Source of the DNA: an uncultured Dehalococcoidia bacterium | GTDB lineage: Bacteria; Chloroflexota; Dehalococcoidia; Bin125 | Reading direction: 5' to 3' | DNA length: 64,000 bases | NCBI GenBank assembly: GCA_958295515.1 | Contig: CATQGW010000001.1 | Span: 516,923 to 580,922, forward strand | In this document: positions 18,047 to 26,474 of the stretch, in pieces | How the letters are laid out: the number at the start of each line of letters is the position of its first letter | How positions within the stretch are numbered: the first letter of the stretch is position 1 | Notes under the pieces: generated by a model | What the model saw: only the letters and a program-made list of their open reading frames with translations | Told to the model about the DNA's origin: nothing | Database searches by the model: none | Translations under genes and position numbers: made by a program

Positions 18047-18502
18047 ATGGCGCGCGTGCAACTGGCCCTCAACGTGGCGAAGATCGACGAGGCGATCGAC
18101 TTCTACTCCCAGCTCTTCCGCACCGAGCCCCACAAGGTGCGCCCCGGCTACGCCAACTTCGAGGTCGAAGACCCGCCCCTCAAGCTCGTCCTGATCGAGA
18201 ACGGCCGCGGCGGCGACCTCAACCACCTCGGCGTCGAAGTCGAGTCCACCGGCCAGGTCGTCTCCGAGACACAGCGCCTCGGCCAACTCGGCCACGAACT
18301 CGAAATCGAGGACGCCGTCGTCTGCTGCCACGCTGAGCAGGACAAGGTCTGGGTGCGCGACCCCGCCGGCCTCCGCTGGGAGGTCTACACCATCACCGAC
18401 GACCAGCCCGCGACCGAGATGATCCAGCTGATCAGCGACACCTGCTGCGCCGAGCAGAACATCGCCTGCAGCGATGTGGAGCCCGCCGCCGCGAGCGGCT
18501 AA
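18047..18502 (+). CDS. arsI: ArsI/CadI-family VOC protein (putative C-As lyase)
   Basis: 151 residues. The N-terminus ARVQLALNVAKIDEAIDFYS, PHKVRPGYANFEVEDPPLKL and NHLGVEVES match ArsI/CadI proteins. ArsI is an iron-dependent dioxygenase that cleaves the carbon-arsenic bond of trivalent organoarsenicals. Putative metal ligands Gln5, His60 and Glu112 are present, and the vicinal pair Cys93-Cys94 matches the arsenical-binding cysteines. Three extra cysteines (133, 134, 141) lie in a C-terminal tail. AGGGAGA at 18034-18040 supports this start. No arsR or efflux gene is adjacent. Its stop overlaps that of the convergent PhnB-like gene. Confidence 0.8.
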   Translation: MARVQLALNVAKIDEAIDFYSQLFRTEPHKVRPGYANFEVEDPPLKLVLIENGRGGDLNHLGVEVESTGQVVSETQRLGQLGHELEIEDAVVCCHAEQDKVWVRDPAGLRWEVYTITDDQPATEMIQLISDTCCAEQNIACSDVEPAAASG

Positions 18503-18924
18503 GCCTCCTGCACCGGCTCGCAGTTCACCTGCCAGCCGATCCCGAAACGATCCGTGCAGGAGCCGAAGTAGGAACCCCAGAACATCTCCTGCATCGGCAT
18601 CCCCACCTGCCCGCCGTCGGACAGCTTGCCGAACACCTCGTCAGCCCGCTCGCGGCTCTCGGGGCTGTAGGCGATCGAAAAATTCGTCCCCACCACCGGC
18701 CCGTCGCCGAAGCCCGGCGCCGAGTCGCTGCCCATCAGCACGCTCTCGCCGATCGGCAGCGAGATGTGCATGATCCGCCCCAGCGCCTCCTCCGGCACCC
18801 CCATATCGGGCGGCCCGTCCCCAAACGTCTGCACCACCATGAACTCCCCGCCGAACACCGAGCGGTAGAAATCGAACGCCTCGCGGCAGTTGTCCGTAAA
18901 CGTCAGATACGGGTTCAGCGTCAT
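18499..18924 (-). CDS. PhnB-like VOC protein
   Basis: 141 residues. NPYLTFTDNCREAFDFYRSVFGGE and FGDGPPDMGVPEE with the closing FGSCTDRFGIGWQVNCE are diagnostic of PhnB/YjdN-type VOC proteins. These lack an assigned reaction in most organisms. The usual N-terminal strand and the HISLPIG segment are intact. AGGAAG lies 5 bp before the ATG. Its stop codon overlaps the convergent arsI stop (shared CTAA). Confidence 0.85.
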   Translation of the reverse strand: MTLNPYLTFTDNCREAFDFYRSVFGGEFMVVQTFGDGPPDMGVPEEALGRIMHISLPIGESVLMGSDSAPGFGDGPVVGTNFSIAYSPESRERADEVFGKLSDGGQVGMPMQEMFWGSYFGSCTDRFGIGWQVNCEPVQEA

Positions 18925-19047
18925 CGCAGCTTCCTGTCCACAGCCCCAAACTCATCGCGGCAACTCACTCTAGGCACGCCCACCCAAGCCCTACAACCAA
19001 TGTGGATAACCACCCTCACCGTCATCCCCAGCAAGAGCGAAAACCAC

Positions 19048-19884
19048 TCACACCGCCCAAGCCGCCGTCAACAGCCCCACACCCTCCTCCCGCACCGCCG
19101 CCTCACCCTGGCGCAGCGCCCCCCGCAAATCCGCTGGCCGCTCCGCCAGCGCCGACCCCATCCCTCGCGCCATCGCCGCGTGCAGCGCCGTACCCACGTT
19201 GATCTTCGCCACCCCCCGCTCCACCGCGTAGATCAAATCGTCCTCGCCCAGACCCGACGCCCCGTGCAGCACCAGCGGCGCATCCACCCGCTCCGCGATC
19301 GCCCGCAGACGCTCCCGCTGCAGCCCGCCCGCCGCAGGCGCTCCGCCGTGCGTATTGCCCACCGCCACCGCCAGCCAGTCCACCCCGCTCTCCGCCGCAA
19401 ATCGCTCCGCCTCCGCCGCATCCGTCCACGCCTCCGCTCCCAGCGTCACACCCTCCTCCACCCCGCTCACATGCCCCAGCTCCGCTTCCAGCGGCAGACC
19501 CTGCCAGGCCGCCAGCCCCCGCGCCTCCCGCACCAGCGCCGCATGCCGCTCATACGCCAGCGTCGAGCCGTCGATCATCAGCGACGTAAAGCCCGCATCG
19601 ATCGCCGCCCGCAGCTCCTCAATCGTGTCCGCGTGATCCAGATGCAGCCCAATCGGGACCAGCGCCCGCCCCGCCAGCTCCCGCACCGCCGCCGCCGCAA
19701 TTTTCACCCCGCCGATCTGCGCCAACCCCGCGCGGTTGAACTGCACCAGCACCGGCCGCCCCGTCTGCTCCGCCGCATCGATCAGCGCCCGCGCCATCTC
19801 CACCGTCGACACATTGCCCGCCACCACCGCCCGCCGCGCGGCGGCAGCCTCGGCGACCAACGCGCGGGCATCGGCGAGCGGCAC
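19048..19884 (-). CDS. Class II fructose/ketose-bisphosphate aldolase-like protein
   Basis: 278 residues from a GTG at 19884, preceded by GGAGG. Zinc-dependent class II aldolase features: VPIGLHLDHADTIEE (His zinc ligand and catalytic Asp), IDGSTLAYE, LEAELGHVSGVEE (Glu/His), WLAVAVGNTHGG and PLVLHGASGLGEDDL, then KINVGTAL. It may act on fructose-, tagatose- or another ketose-bisphosphate. Class I FBA and FBPase are already present at 5.6-7.7 kb, so a catabolic ketose pathway is plausible. Divergent from the sigma factor gene. Confidence 0.85.
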   Translation of the reverse strand: MPLADARALVAEAAAARRAVVAGNVSTVEMARALIDAAEQTGRPVLVQFNRAGLAQIGGVKIAAAAVRELAGRALVPIGLHLDHADTIEELRAAIDAGFTSLMIDGSTLAYERHAALVREARGLAAWQGLPLEAELGHVSGVEEGVTLGAEAWTDAAEAERFAAESGVDWLAVAVGNTHGGAPAAGGLQRERLRAIAERVDAPLVLHGASGLGEDDLIYAVERGVAKINVGTALHAAMARGMGSALAERPADLRGALRQGEAAVREEGVGLLTAAWAV

Positions 19885-19914
19885 AGTTCCTCCGGGCGTC
19901 GGCGAGACGCTTGG

Positions 19915-19920
19915 TACACT
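19915..19920 (+). promoter_or_regulatory. Possible -10 element for the sigma/anti-sigma operon
   Basis: TACACT lies 39 bp upstream of the proposed TTG start of the sigma gene, in the gap after the divergent aldolase start. No convincing -35 is seen, so this is tentative. Confidence 0.25.
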
Positions 19921-19958
19921 CTCCGCGCAGGGCGTCAAGCGCGGCGCGGGAGAACAGT

Positions 19959-20600
19959 TTGCCAGATCGGCCGCCCGAGCAGCTCGACGACGACGCCCTC
20001 GCCGACCGCGCACGCGGCGGCGAACTCGACGCCTTCAACGTACTGGTCCGCCGCTACGAGCGCCGCGTCTTCGGCCTCTGCCTCGGCATGCTCCGCTCCC
20101 CGGCCGCCGCCGAAGACGCCGCGCAGGACGCGATGATCTCCGCCTGGCGCGCGCTCGACGGCTACCGCGGCGGCAACTTCCCCGCTTGGCTCATGCGCAT
20201 CGCCGGCAACCGCTGCCGCGACGAACTCCGCCGCCGCAAGCGCCGACCCTCCGCCTCGCTCGACCTCATGATCGAAGAACACGGCGATGCCTGGTCCCCG
20301 CCCGACGAAGGCCGCTCGCCCGAACTGGCGGCGCTCGACGCCGAGACCGGCCGCACCCTCCTCGCCGCGCTCGACCGACTGCCCGACGAACAACGCCAGA
20401 CCGTCCTCCTGTCCGATCTGCAGGGGCTGGCCTACCGTGAGATCGCAGACGCTATGGACACCTCAATCGGCACCGTCAAATCGCGGCTCAACCGCGGACG
20501 CGCGCGCATGCGTCAACTGCTGCTCGAAAGCGGGGAACTCTCCCGCGTTCGCGAGCGTCAGGCATTACAGGAGCAAATCGAGGAAGGAGGGCGGCGATGA
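19959..20600 (+). CDS. ECF-type RNA polymerase sigma factor
   Basis: About 213 residues from a TTG at 19959 with GGGAG upstream; another TTG at 19911 is less likely. Sigma region 2: DAFNVLVRRYERRVFGLCLG and AAEDAAQDAMISAWRALDGYRGG. Region 4: LDRLPDEQRQTVLLSDLQGL, YREIADAMDTSIGTVKSRLNRGRARMR. It redirects RNA polymerase to an unknown regulon and is probably held inactive by the membrane protein encoded by the overlapping next gene (ATGA overlap at 20597-20600). Confidence 0.93.
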   Translation: MPDRPPEQLDDDALADRARGGELDAFNVLVRRYERRVFGLCLGMLRSPAAAEDAAQDAMISAWRALDGYRGGNFPAWLMRIAGNRCRDELRRRKRRPSASLDLMIEEHGDAWSPPDEGRSPELAALDAETGRTLLAALDRLPDEQRQTVLLSDLQGLAYREIADAMDTSIGTVKSRLNRGRARMRQLLLESGELSRVRERQALQEQIEEGGRR

Positions 20601-21817
20601 CCCGCTGGCGCTTCTGGCGGCGCGGCGACGCCCTGCGCGCCGACGCCTCCGCCTACCTCGACGGCGAACTGAACCCCGGCCGAGAGGACCAATTCGAGGC
20701 CGAGCTGCGCCGCTCGCCCGAACTGCGCGAATACCTGTCCGACCTCGAACTGATCCAGTCCCAGCTCGGCGTGCTCCGCGAAGCGCGCCCCAGCCGCTCG
20801 CTCGAACTGACCGGCGCGGATATCGCCGAACCGCCGCGGCTGATCGCCGCGCCGCGCAACTCCGCCCCACTGCGCCTGCGCTTCGCCGCCGCGGCCGCCG
20901 CCGCCTCGATCGCCGCGCTGGCCGCGGTCCTGGCCTGGGACGCGGTCGACACCACCCCCCCGCCGACCCTGGAGCGGGCCGCCAGCGAAACCGTCGCGAC
21001 CACCGAAACCGCCGCTGCGCCGCAAGCCGCGCAGACACTCGAAGCCGCCGAACAACAAGCGCAGCAGCAGGCGCAGGCCGCCGTGCAGCAGTCCATCTCC
21101 GAGCAGGAGCAGCAGGCAGTCGCGGTCGCCGCCGTCGAAGCGGAAGAAGCCGAGCAAGCCGCCGCGCAGGCCGCGCCCCCTCAAATGCAGCAGGAAGAGC
21201 AAGCCGCCGAAGAAGCCGAGCAAGAGGCGCAAGCGGCGCAGCAGGAGCAAGAGACGCAAGCGCGCGAGCAAGCCGATCCCGCCCGCCAGGCGATCACCGC
21301 CGGCGAAGGCGTCGACGACGCCGAAGAAGCCTACGGGGAGGCAATGGAGCAGGAATTCGCCGAAGAGCAGGCCGCCGCCCAATCCGAACCCCTCGCCGCC
21401 GATGCGCCGGCGCAGCAGCAAGCCCAAGCCGCCGAAGCAGCCCCGCCGCTGCAACAGCAGGCCGAAGCCGCCGCCGATCCGCCGGCGCAGCAGCAAGCCC
21501 AGGCCGCCGAAGCAGCCGCGCCGCTGCAACAGCAGGCCGAAGCCGTTGACGATCCGCAGCCCCAACCGGCTACACAGCAGCCCGCGCCGGCTGAGGATCA
21601 GCCCGCCGCCCCCGCTGAGCCAATCGCCGCCCAAGCCCAAACCGAGCCGCAGCAGAGCGCCCCAACCCCCACCGTGCAGGTCCGCCAAATCGAGCCCGCC
21701 CCCCCACCCCCCACCACAACATCCGAACCCGCCTGGGAAACCCCCGTCCAGATCGCCCTGGCCGCCGCCGCCAGCGCCGCCCTGCTCCTCCTACTCGCCT
21801 TCCGCCGCCGAACCTGA
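20597..21817 (+). CDS. Putative anti-sigma factor, membrane protein with Gln/Ala-rich region
   Basis: 406 residues, overlapping the sigma gene by 4 bp. Residues about 15-62 (ADASAYLDGELNPGREDQFE...) resemble the anti-sigma N-terminal helices, but the zinc-binding His/Cys residues of the ZAS domain are missing. A transmembrane segment (about 95-114) is followed by some 260 residues of Gln/Ala/Glu-rich low complexity. That stretch includes two tandem 25-residue copies (DAPAQQQAQAAEAAPPLQQQ and DPPAQQQAQAAEAAAPLQQQ). A second hydrophobic segment (VQIALAAAASAALLLLLAF) and RRRT close the protein, so both ends may be cytoplasmic. Assigned mainly from position. Confidence 0.7.
   Translation: MTRWRFWRRGDALRADASAYLDGELNPGREDQFEAELRRSPELREYLSDLELIQSQLGVLREARPSRSLELTGADIAEPPRLIAAPRNSAPLRLRFAAAAAAASIAALAAVLAWDAVDTTPPPTLERAASETVATTETAAAPQAAQTLEAAEQQAQQQAQAAVQQSISEQEQQAVAVAAVEAEEAEQAAAQAAPPQMQQEEQAAEEAEQEAQAAQQEQETQAREQADPARQAITAGEGVDDAEEAYGEAMEQEFAEEQAAAQSEPLAADAPAQQQAQAAEAAPPLQQQAEAAADPPAQQQAQAAEAAAPLQQQAEAVDDPQPQPATQQPAPAEDQPAAPAEPIAAQAQTEPQQSAPTPTVQVRQIEPAPPPPTTTSEPAWETPVQIALAAAASAALLLLLAFRRRT
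21397..21546 (+). repeat. Two tandem 75-bp repeats inside the anti-sigma gene
   Basis: GATGCGCCGGCGCAGCAGCA and its near copy GATCCGCCGGCGCAGCAGCA begin two almost identical units of 75 bp encoding 25 residues each. This is a recent in-frame duplication in the low-complexity region. Confidence 0.75.
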
Positions 21818-21825
21818 CCGCCGCC

Positions 21826-24800
21826 CTACTCGCAGAGATTCTCAATCGTGTCGGGCAGCCGCAGCTCCACGCCGCTGACATCGGATCCGCTCACCTGCAC
21901 CGGCCTATCTCGGCTGCCGAGCGCGCGTCCTGCCAAGTTATACCAGCAACGCGGCTGATCTCGGAGTTGGATACCGAATTGGTACGCGCCGTCAGCTGGT
22001 ACACGAATCTCAAAGCGACCGTTTGCGTCGGTCCAGACTGCGGTCCAGCCTCCATCGGAGCCGCCGTGGTCAAACGCACCGATCCACTTCTCCGACAACG
22101 GCGCGCCGCTCGCATCAAGGAACCGGCCGGAGATCCGGTGCGCGCACATCTCGGCGGGGATCTGCCGCGGATCCATCCGCACGCTACGGCCTTCGATGCG
22201 CACCGGGGAACGCTCCTCGAACGTAGTCGTGAGACCGCCGCTGCTGAAATAAATTTCGCAGCCTTCGAGCCTGAACCGCAGGCGATAGTTCCCCTCAACG
22301 GGCACAGTGATGGCAAATGATCCGTCGGCATCAGTATTGCGGTCCGCCCAAGCGACGCAGTCGTCGGCCACTTCGCGGCAGGCCCGGACACGGGTATCGG
22401 CGAGCGGCTGGCCGTCCGAGGTCGTAATGCTTCCCTTGATCTGGTGCGCGCACACATCGTTGGGGATCCGTAGATATCCGACGCGCACATCGCTTCCGTC
22501 AACGGTAATGAGTGCGGCGTCTGCGACACCACTTACCAATCCATGCGGTCCATGGTGAACAGAGCAGCCGTCAAAGTCGTAGAACAACCGATAGGTGCCG
22601 TCAACAGGTACAGGGACTGTGATTGCACCACCGTGATCGACGCGCTTTCTGGTCGTCGATTCACACTGATCGCTGACAATTTGGCAAAGTCGAACGTAGA
22701 TGTTGCTTGTGAGAAACCGATCGATGCCTTCGAGAGCGAGCGCCATTCGACGATCGCACAGGTCGAACGGTACCTGAATCGTGAGGCCGCCGACATCAGC
22801 GTTGCCGGCTGTGAGAGGCGATGCATCCTGTTGATCGAACGTCAAGCCAGCTGACTCGTAATACGCGGAGCATCCATCAACTAAATCAAGGCGTAGCCTG
22901 TAAGCCCTCGATGAGTCCGGCGCGATGGCAAACGAACCATCGAGATCTGTATACACTCTCGATGCACAGGTGCCTCCACCGATCGGGCAGGCAGTCATAC
23001 GGATACCACGGAGCGGCTGGCTATCCGTCGTGACAACTTGTCCACGAATTCGCCAGCCGCAGGCATTCCGCGTCAACGGAATATTGACGTCTGGTACGTC
23101 AGCAGCGGCAACGCGGATTATCTGTGCCTTCTTCCGCTCGTCGGTCAGCTCGCCGTCGCTGTAGTAGCGGGTGCAGTCGTCGTTGATGTCGACTGACAGT
23201 CGGTAATCGCCGTCTTGGAGCGCTCGGACTGCGAAGGCGCCGGCGGCGTCGGTTTCGGCTCGTTGGTTCCAGCCAACGCCGGTCTCGCCTTCAACGCGGA
23301 TGGCGTTGACGAACACGCCGGCGACAGGCGCGACGCCCTCGTGCGTTACCTGTCCGCGAATCCAGCTGGCGTCGTCATCGGATTTGGTCATCGTTGCGGG
23401 GTCGCGCTGCGCCTGCTCGCGCTGCCACGAGTCGAAGCGAACGTAGAAGTCGGCGACCGGCATGCCGAAGACATCCTGGAATGCGGTCCGCCAGTCGGGG
23501 GAAGATCCCCAGCGGCCGTGCGGGCCGATCTCGGTTGAGGCGAGATGCCGCCAGAAGACGATCCAGGAATCGGGCCCGGCGTCCGCGATGAGGATGTCAA
23601 TGGCGAGCCAGCCGAGTGAGTACTCCCACTCTGCGTTTGCCGACTCTGTGCTCCGGAGCGTCGGGGTGCTGTTCGTGATTTTGGACTGGTTCCGTTCCTG
23701 CAGCTCTTCCCAAGTCTGTTGGTCATCCGTCACACGGTGTTCGCCCTCGCCCCAATTCGCCGTTCCTTCGACGAGCCAGGTGGCAGCCCAACGGTCGGAC
23801 AGCTGGTTTTGCAATACGTGGAAATACTCGTGCGTAAGCGTGTAGCGAGCCCTCGCGATTTCGGAGGTCGACAGGTCCTCCAGCCACGAAGATTGCTTGA
23901 CGACGACCCGCCTGTCGCCTGTAGCCCAACCACCGTCCACGCGATTCCACCGCGCACGTGTCGATGCGTCGTAAGCATCATCAACCTCTACTCCATCGTC
24001 CTTGTAGGCCTGAATCAAGGCGCCCACATTCTCTGCGACGTAGATCGTGAAATCCGGGTCCGCCTGGATGCCGTACTGGTCCCGGTAATAGGACAGCACC
24101 GCCTCCAGGTCCTCGCGGACGCGGGTCTGTAGCGACTGCGATGCGCCGCCGGGGAAGACCAGTCGCGGCAGGATGTCGGTGGGTTGGAGCCAGTTGACCG
24201 AGCGGCTGACCTCCACCCACAGCGCTTCGCCGCGGCGCACGCCGGGGGACTCAGCCCCCTCGCCGCCGGTGTCCGCGATGACCTGGGCGGAGCGCTCGGG
24301 GGAGGTCCAGGTGGCCCACTGCTGGGTTACGGCGTCCCAGCGGCGGATGGAGCGCAGCGACCAGCCGATGCCCTTGGCGACATCATCGATCGCCGCGCCG
24401 TCCGCGCCGCTCCAGGCAACGAGGTTCCAGCCCGTCCGCAGCTTGACGAGGCCGCGCGTCGGCTCGGTGGAGCGGTCCCAGATCACGGGCGCGTCGCCGC
24501 CGAGCTGCATGCGCAGTCCCATGCCGGCGGTGACGCGGCCCAGGCCGCCCAGCCATTCGGGGGCGTTGCGGGCGGCGACAATCCAGTCGTCGAGTTCGGC
24601 GTCCCAGGCCCAGATCGCTTCGAGCTGCGGGATTTCGCGGAAGAGCTGGGAGACGGGCGTGGGTTCGCCGACCCAGCCGATCAGGTTGATACCGGGATGC
24701 AGGCGGGTGCCGCTCTCCGCCTCCGGCGGCTCCTGCGCGCTCGCCGGACTCACCGTCAGCAGCAGCGCGACAAGCGCGACCACGAAGCCGAGCGGAAGCG

Positions 24801-24834
24801 CAGTTCGTCGCAGCAACGTATTCACGCGCCGCAT
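21826..24834 (-). CDS. Secreted gluzincin-type metallopeptidase with five cysteine-bearing repeats
   Basis: About 1002 residues from ATG 24834. Signal peptide: ALPLGFVVALVALLLTVSPASA. Residues about 45-210 have two copies of a domain beginning GINLIGWVGEPTP and GWNLVAWSGADGA, a module of unknown role. A zinc-peptidase segment follows, with THEYFHVLQNQ (HExxH at 335-339) and Glu356 in WLVEGTANWGE, then LGWLAIDILIAD. The last 470 residues carry five repeats of about 90 residues, carboxypeptidase-regulatory/CNA-B-like, of the form CAHxIxG...DGSFAI..P..G.YRL...L.GC..YY...GL. Presumably surface-exposed proteolysis or adhesion. The middle of the gene has less biased codon use than its neighbours. 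Confidence 0.75.
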   Translation of the reverse strand: MRRVNTLLRRTALPLGFVVALVALLLTVSPASAQEPPEAESGTRLHPGINLIGWVGEPTPVSQLFREIPQLEAIWAWDAELDDWIVAARNAPEWLGGLGRVTAGMGLRMQLGGDAPVIWDRSTEPTRGLVKLRTGWNLVAWSGADGAAIDDVAKGIGWSLRSIRRWDAVTQQWATWTSPERSAQVIADTGGEGAESPGVRRGEALWVEVSRSVNWLQPTDILPRLVFPGGASQSLQTRVREDLEAVLSYYRDQYGIQADPDFTIYVAENVGALIQAYKDDGVEVDDAYDASTRARWNRVDGGWATGDRRVVVKQSSWLEDLSTSEIARARYTLTHEYFHVLQNQLSDRWAATWLVEGTANWGEGEHRVTDDQQTWEELQERNQSKITNSTPTLRSTESANAEWEYSLGWLAIDILIADAGPDSWIVFWRHLASTEIGPHGRWGSSPDWRTAFQDVFGMPVADFYVRFDSWQREQAQRDPATMTKSDDDASWIRGQVTHEGVAPVAGVFVNAIRVEGETGVGWNQRAETDAAGAFAVRALQDGDYRLSVDINDDCTRYYSDGELTDERKKAQIIRVAAADVPDVNIPLTRNACGWRIRGQVVTTDSQPLRGIRMTACPIGGGTCASRVYTDLDGSFAIAPDSSRAYRLRLDLVDGCSAYYESAGLTFDQQDASPLTAGNADVGGLTIQVPFDLCDRRMALALEGIDRFLTSNIYVRLCQIVSDQCESTTRKRVDHGGAITVPVPVDGTYRLFYDFDGCSVHHGPHGLVSGVADAALITVDGSDVRVGYLRIPNDVCAHQIKGSITTSDGQPLADTRVRACREVADDCVAWADRNTDADGSFAITVPVEGNYRLRFRLEGCEIYFSSGGLTTTFEERSPVRIEGRSVRMDPRQIPAEMCAHRISGRFLDASGAPLSEKWIGAFDHGGSDGGWTAVWTDANGRFEIRVPADGAYQFGIQLRDQPRCWYNLAGRALGSRDRPVQVSGSDVSGVELRLPDTIENLCE

Positions 24835-24893
24835 AGTCGCAGCGTCGGCGCTGCCGCACAATCGCGGCAGGCCGGCGTGCGACAATCGCCCCT

Positions 24894-26474
24894 ATGGACG
24901 GCGAAACGGCGCGCAGTTCCCGGCATATGCAGCGAGCCTTCCAGCTGGCCCGCGGGGCGCTGGGCGCCACCAGCCCCAACCCCGCTGTCGGCGCGGTCAT
25001 TGTCCGCGCTGGCCAAGTGGTCGGCGAAGGCGCGACCGCCCCGCCCGGCGGCCCGCACGCCGAGGTTGCCGCGCTGCGCCAGGCCGGCGCACGGGCGCGC
25101 GGCGCGACGCTCTACACCACCCTCGAACCCTGCGCGCACCACGGACGCACCCCTCCCTGCACCGACGCAATCATCGAAGCCGGCGTTGCGGAGGTCGCCA
25201 TCGCCGCGCTCGACCCCGACGCGCAGGTCGACGGACGCGGCCTTGCCCGGCTGCGCGAAGCCGGCATCGAGCTGCGGCTGGGCGACGGCGCAGCCGAGGG
25301 CGCGGCGCACTACGAGCCTTACTTCCACCACCGCCGCACCGGACTGCCCTTCGTCGCCGTCAAATTCGCCGCCACGCTGGACGGCAGAATCGCCGCCGTG
25401 AGCGGCGATTCGCGCTGGATTAGCGGCCCCGAAGCCCGCGCCTGGGCGCACCGCATGCGCCCCACGCTGGACGCCATCCTGGTCGGCGTGGAGACGATCA
25501 TTGTCGACAACCCCCAGCTCACCGCCCGCCCGCCCGACGCCGTCGGCCCCGTGCCGCAGCCGCTCCGCGTCGTGCTCGACAGCCGCGGCCGCACCCCGCT
25601 GCACGCGCGGGTGCTGGACGAGCAGACGCCGGCGCGCACCCTGATCGCCACCACTGAAGCCGCGCCCGCCGAATGGCGCGAGGCCATCGCTGCACGCGGC
25701 GCGCAAACCGTCGTGCTCCCCGCCCGCGACGGGCGCGTGGACCTCAACGCGCTGCTCGAACACCTCAGCCGCGAGCGCGGCGTCGTGCTGCTGCTCGTCG
25801 AGGGCGGCGGCGAAGTGCTCGGCTCGTTCTTCGACCAGCGCCTCGTCAACAAGGTCTACGCCGTCGTCGCCCCGATGCTGATCGGCGGCGACGCCCAGAC
25901 CGCCGTGCGCGGGCGCGGCGCGGAGCGCATGGCCGACGCCCTGCGGCTGAGCGATCTCGAGCTGCAACAGCTCGGCGCGGACCTGCTGGTCAGCGGCTAC
26001 CCCTACGCCCCCTCAGACGCCAACCAGGTGCGCCTGCGGCCGGCCGGCGCGGACGACGCGGCGCAGATCGCGGCGCTGCTGGGCGCAGCGGGCGGCGGCG
26101 AGCAAACCGAAGCGCTGCTCGCCGCCGCGCAACGCGGCGCGGCGGTGATCTGGACCGCCGCCAACACGAGCGCAAACGACCGGACGCTGGACGGAATCGC
26201 CGCCGCCGCGCTCGATCCGGACGCGGCGCGCCTGGCCGCGCTGCTGGTGCGGCGCGGCGCTCCCCCCGAGCTGGCCGCTCGCCTGCGCGAGGCCGTCGAA
26301 GCCTCCGCCGCCGGGCGCGGGCGCGCCTGGATGGTGGCGGGTGCGGGCGCGGCGACCGCAGGCGCGGGCGGCGCAAGCGGACTACGCAAAGCGGGGTACC
26401 GTTATTTTCGCAAAGACGCGCACGGCGGCGACCTCTTCATCAAGCCGCTCAGCGCAGGGGAGGAGCGCGGCTGA
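24894..26474 (+). CDS. ribD: RibD deaminase/reductase with an extra C-terminal domain
   Basis: 526 residues against about 370 for usual RibD. The deaminase domain (1-140) has HAE at 55-57 and zinc cysteines Cys80 and Cys89 in EPCAHHGRTPPC. The reductase domain (about 145-370) has VAVKFAATLDGRIA, ILVGVETIIVDNPQLT and LLVEGGGEVLGSF. It carries out the second and third steps of riboflavin synthesis. Residues about 378-526 are additional: VRLRPAGADDAAQIAALLG at the start and a terminal GLRKAGYRYFRK...GGDLFIKPL. That looks like a GNAT-type acetyltransferase or a decayed version of it. It is the first gene of ribD-ribE-ribBA-ribH; the stop overlaps ribE (ATGA). No room for an FMN riboswitch upstream. 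Confidence 0.92.
   Translation: MDGETARSSRHMQRAFQLARGALGATSPNPAVGAVIVRAGQVVGEGATAPPGGPHAEVAALRQAGARARGATLYTTLEPCAHHGRTPPCTDAIIEAGVAEVAIAALDPDAQVDGRGLARLREAGIELRLGDGAAEGAAHYEPYFHHRRTGLPFVAVKFAATLDGRIAAVSGDSRWISGPEARAWAHRMRPTLDAILVGVETIIVDNPQLTARPPDAVGPVPQPLRVVLDSRGRTPLHARVLDEQTPARTLIATTEAAPAEWREAIAARGAQTVVLPARDGRVDLNALLEHLSRERGVVLLLVEGGGEVLGSFFDQRLVNKVYAVVAPMLIGGDAQTAVRGRGAERMADALRLSDLELQQLGADLLVSGYPYAPSDANQVRLRPAGADDAAQIAALLGAAGGGEQTEALLAAAQRGAAVIWTAANTSANDRTLDGIAAAALDPDAARLAALLVRRGAPPELAARLREAVEASAAGRGRAWMVAGAGAATAGAGGASGLRKAGYRYFRKDAHGGDLFIKPLSAGEERG

Noticed and set aside
24835..24893. FMN riboswitch upstream of ribD
   Set aside because: Only 59 bp separate ribD from the divergent peptidase start, too short for the element, and no conserved pairing is seen.
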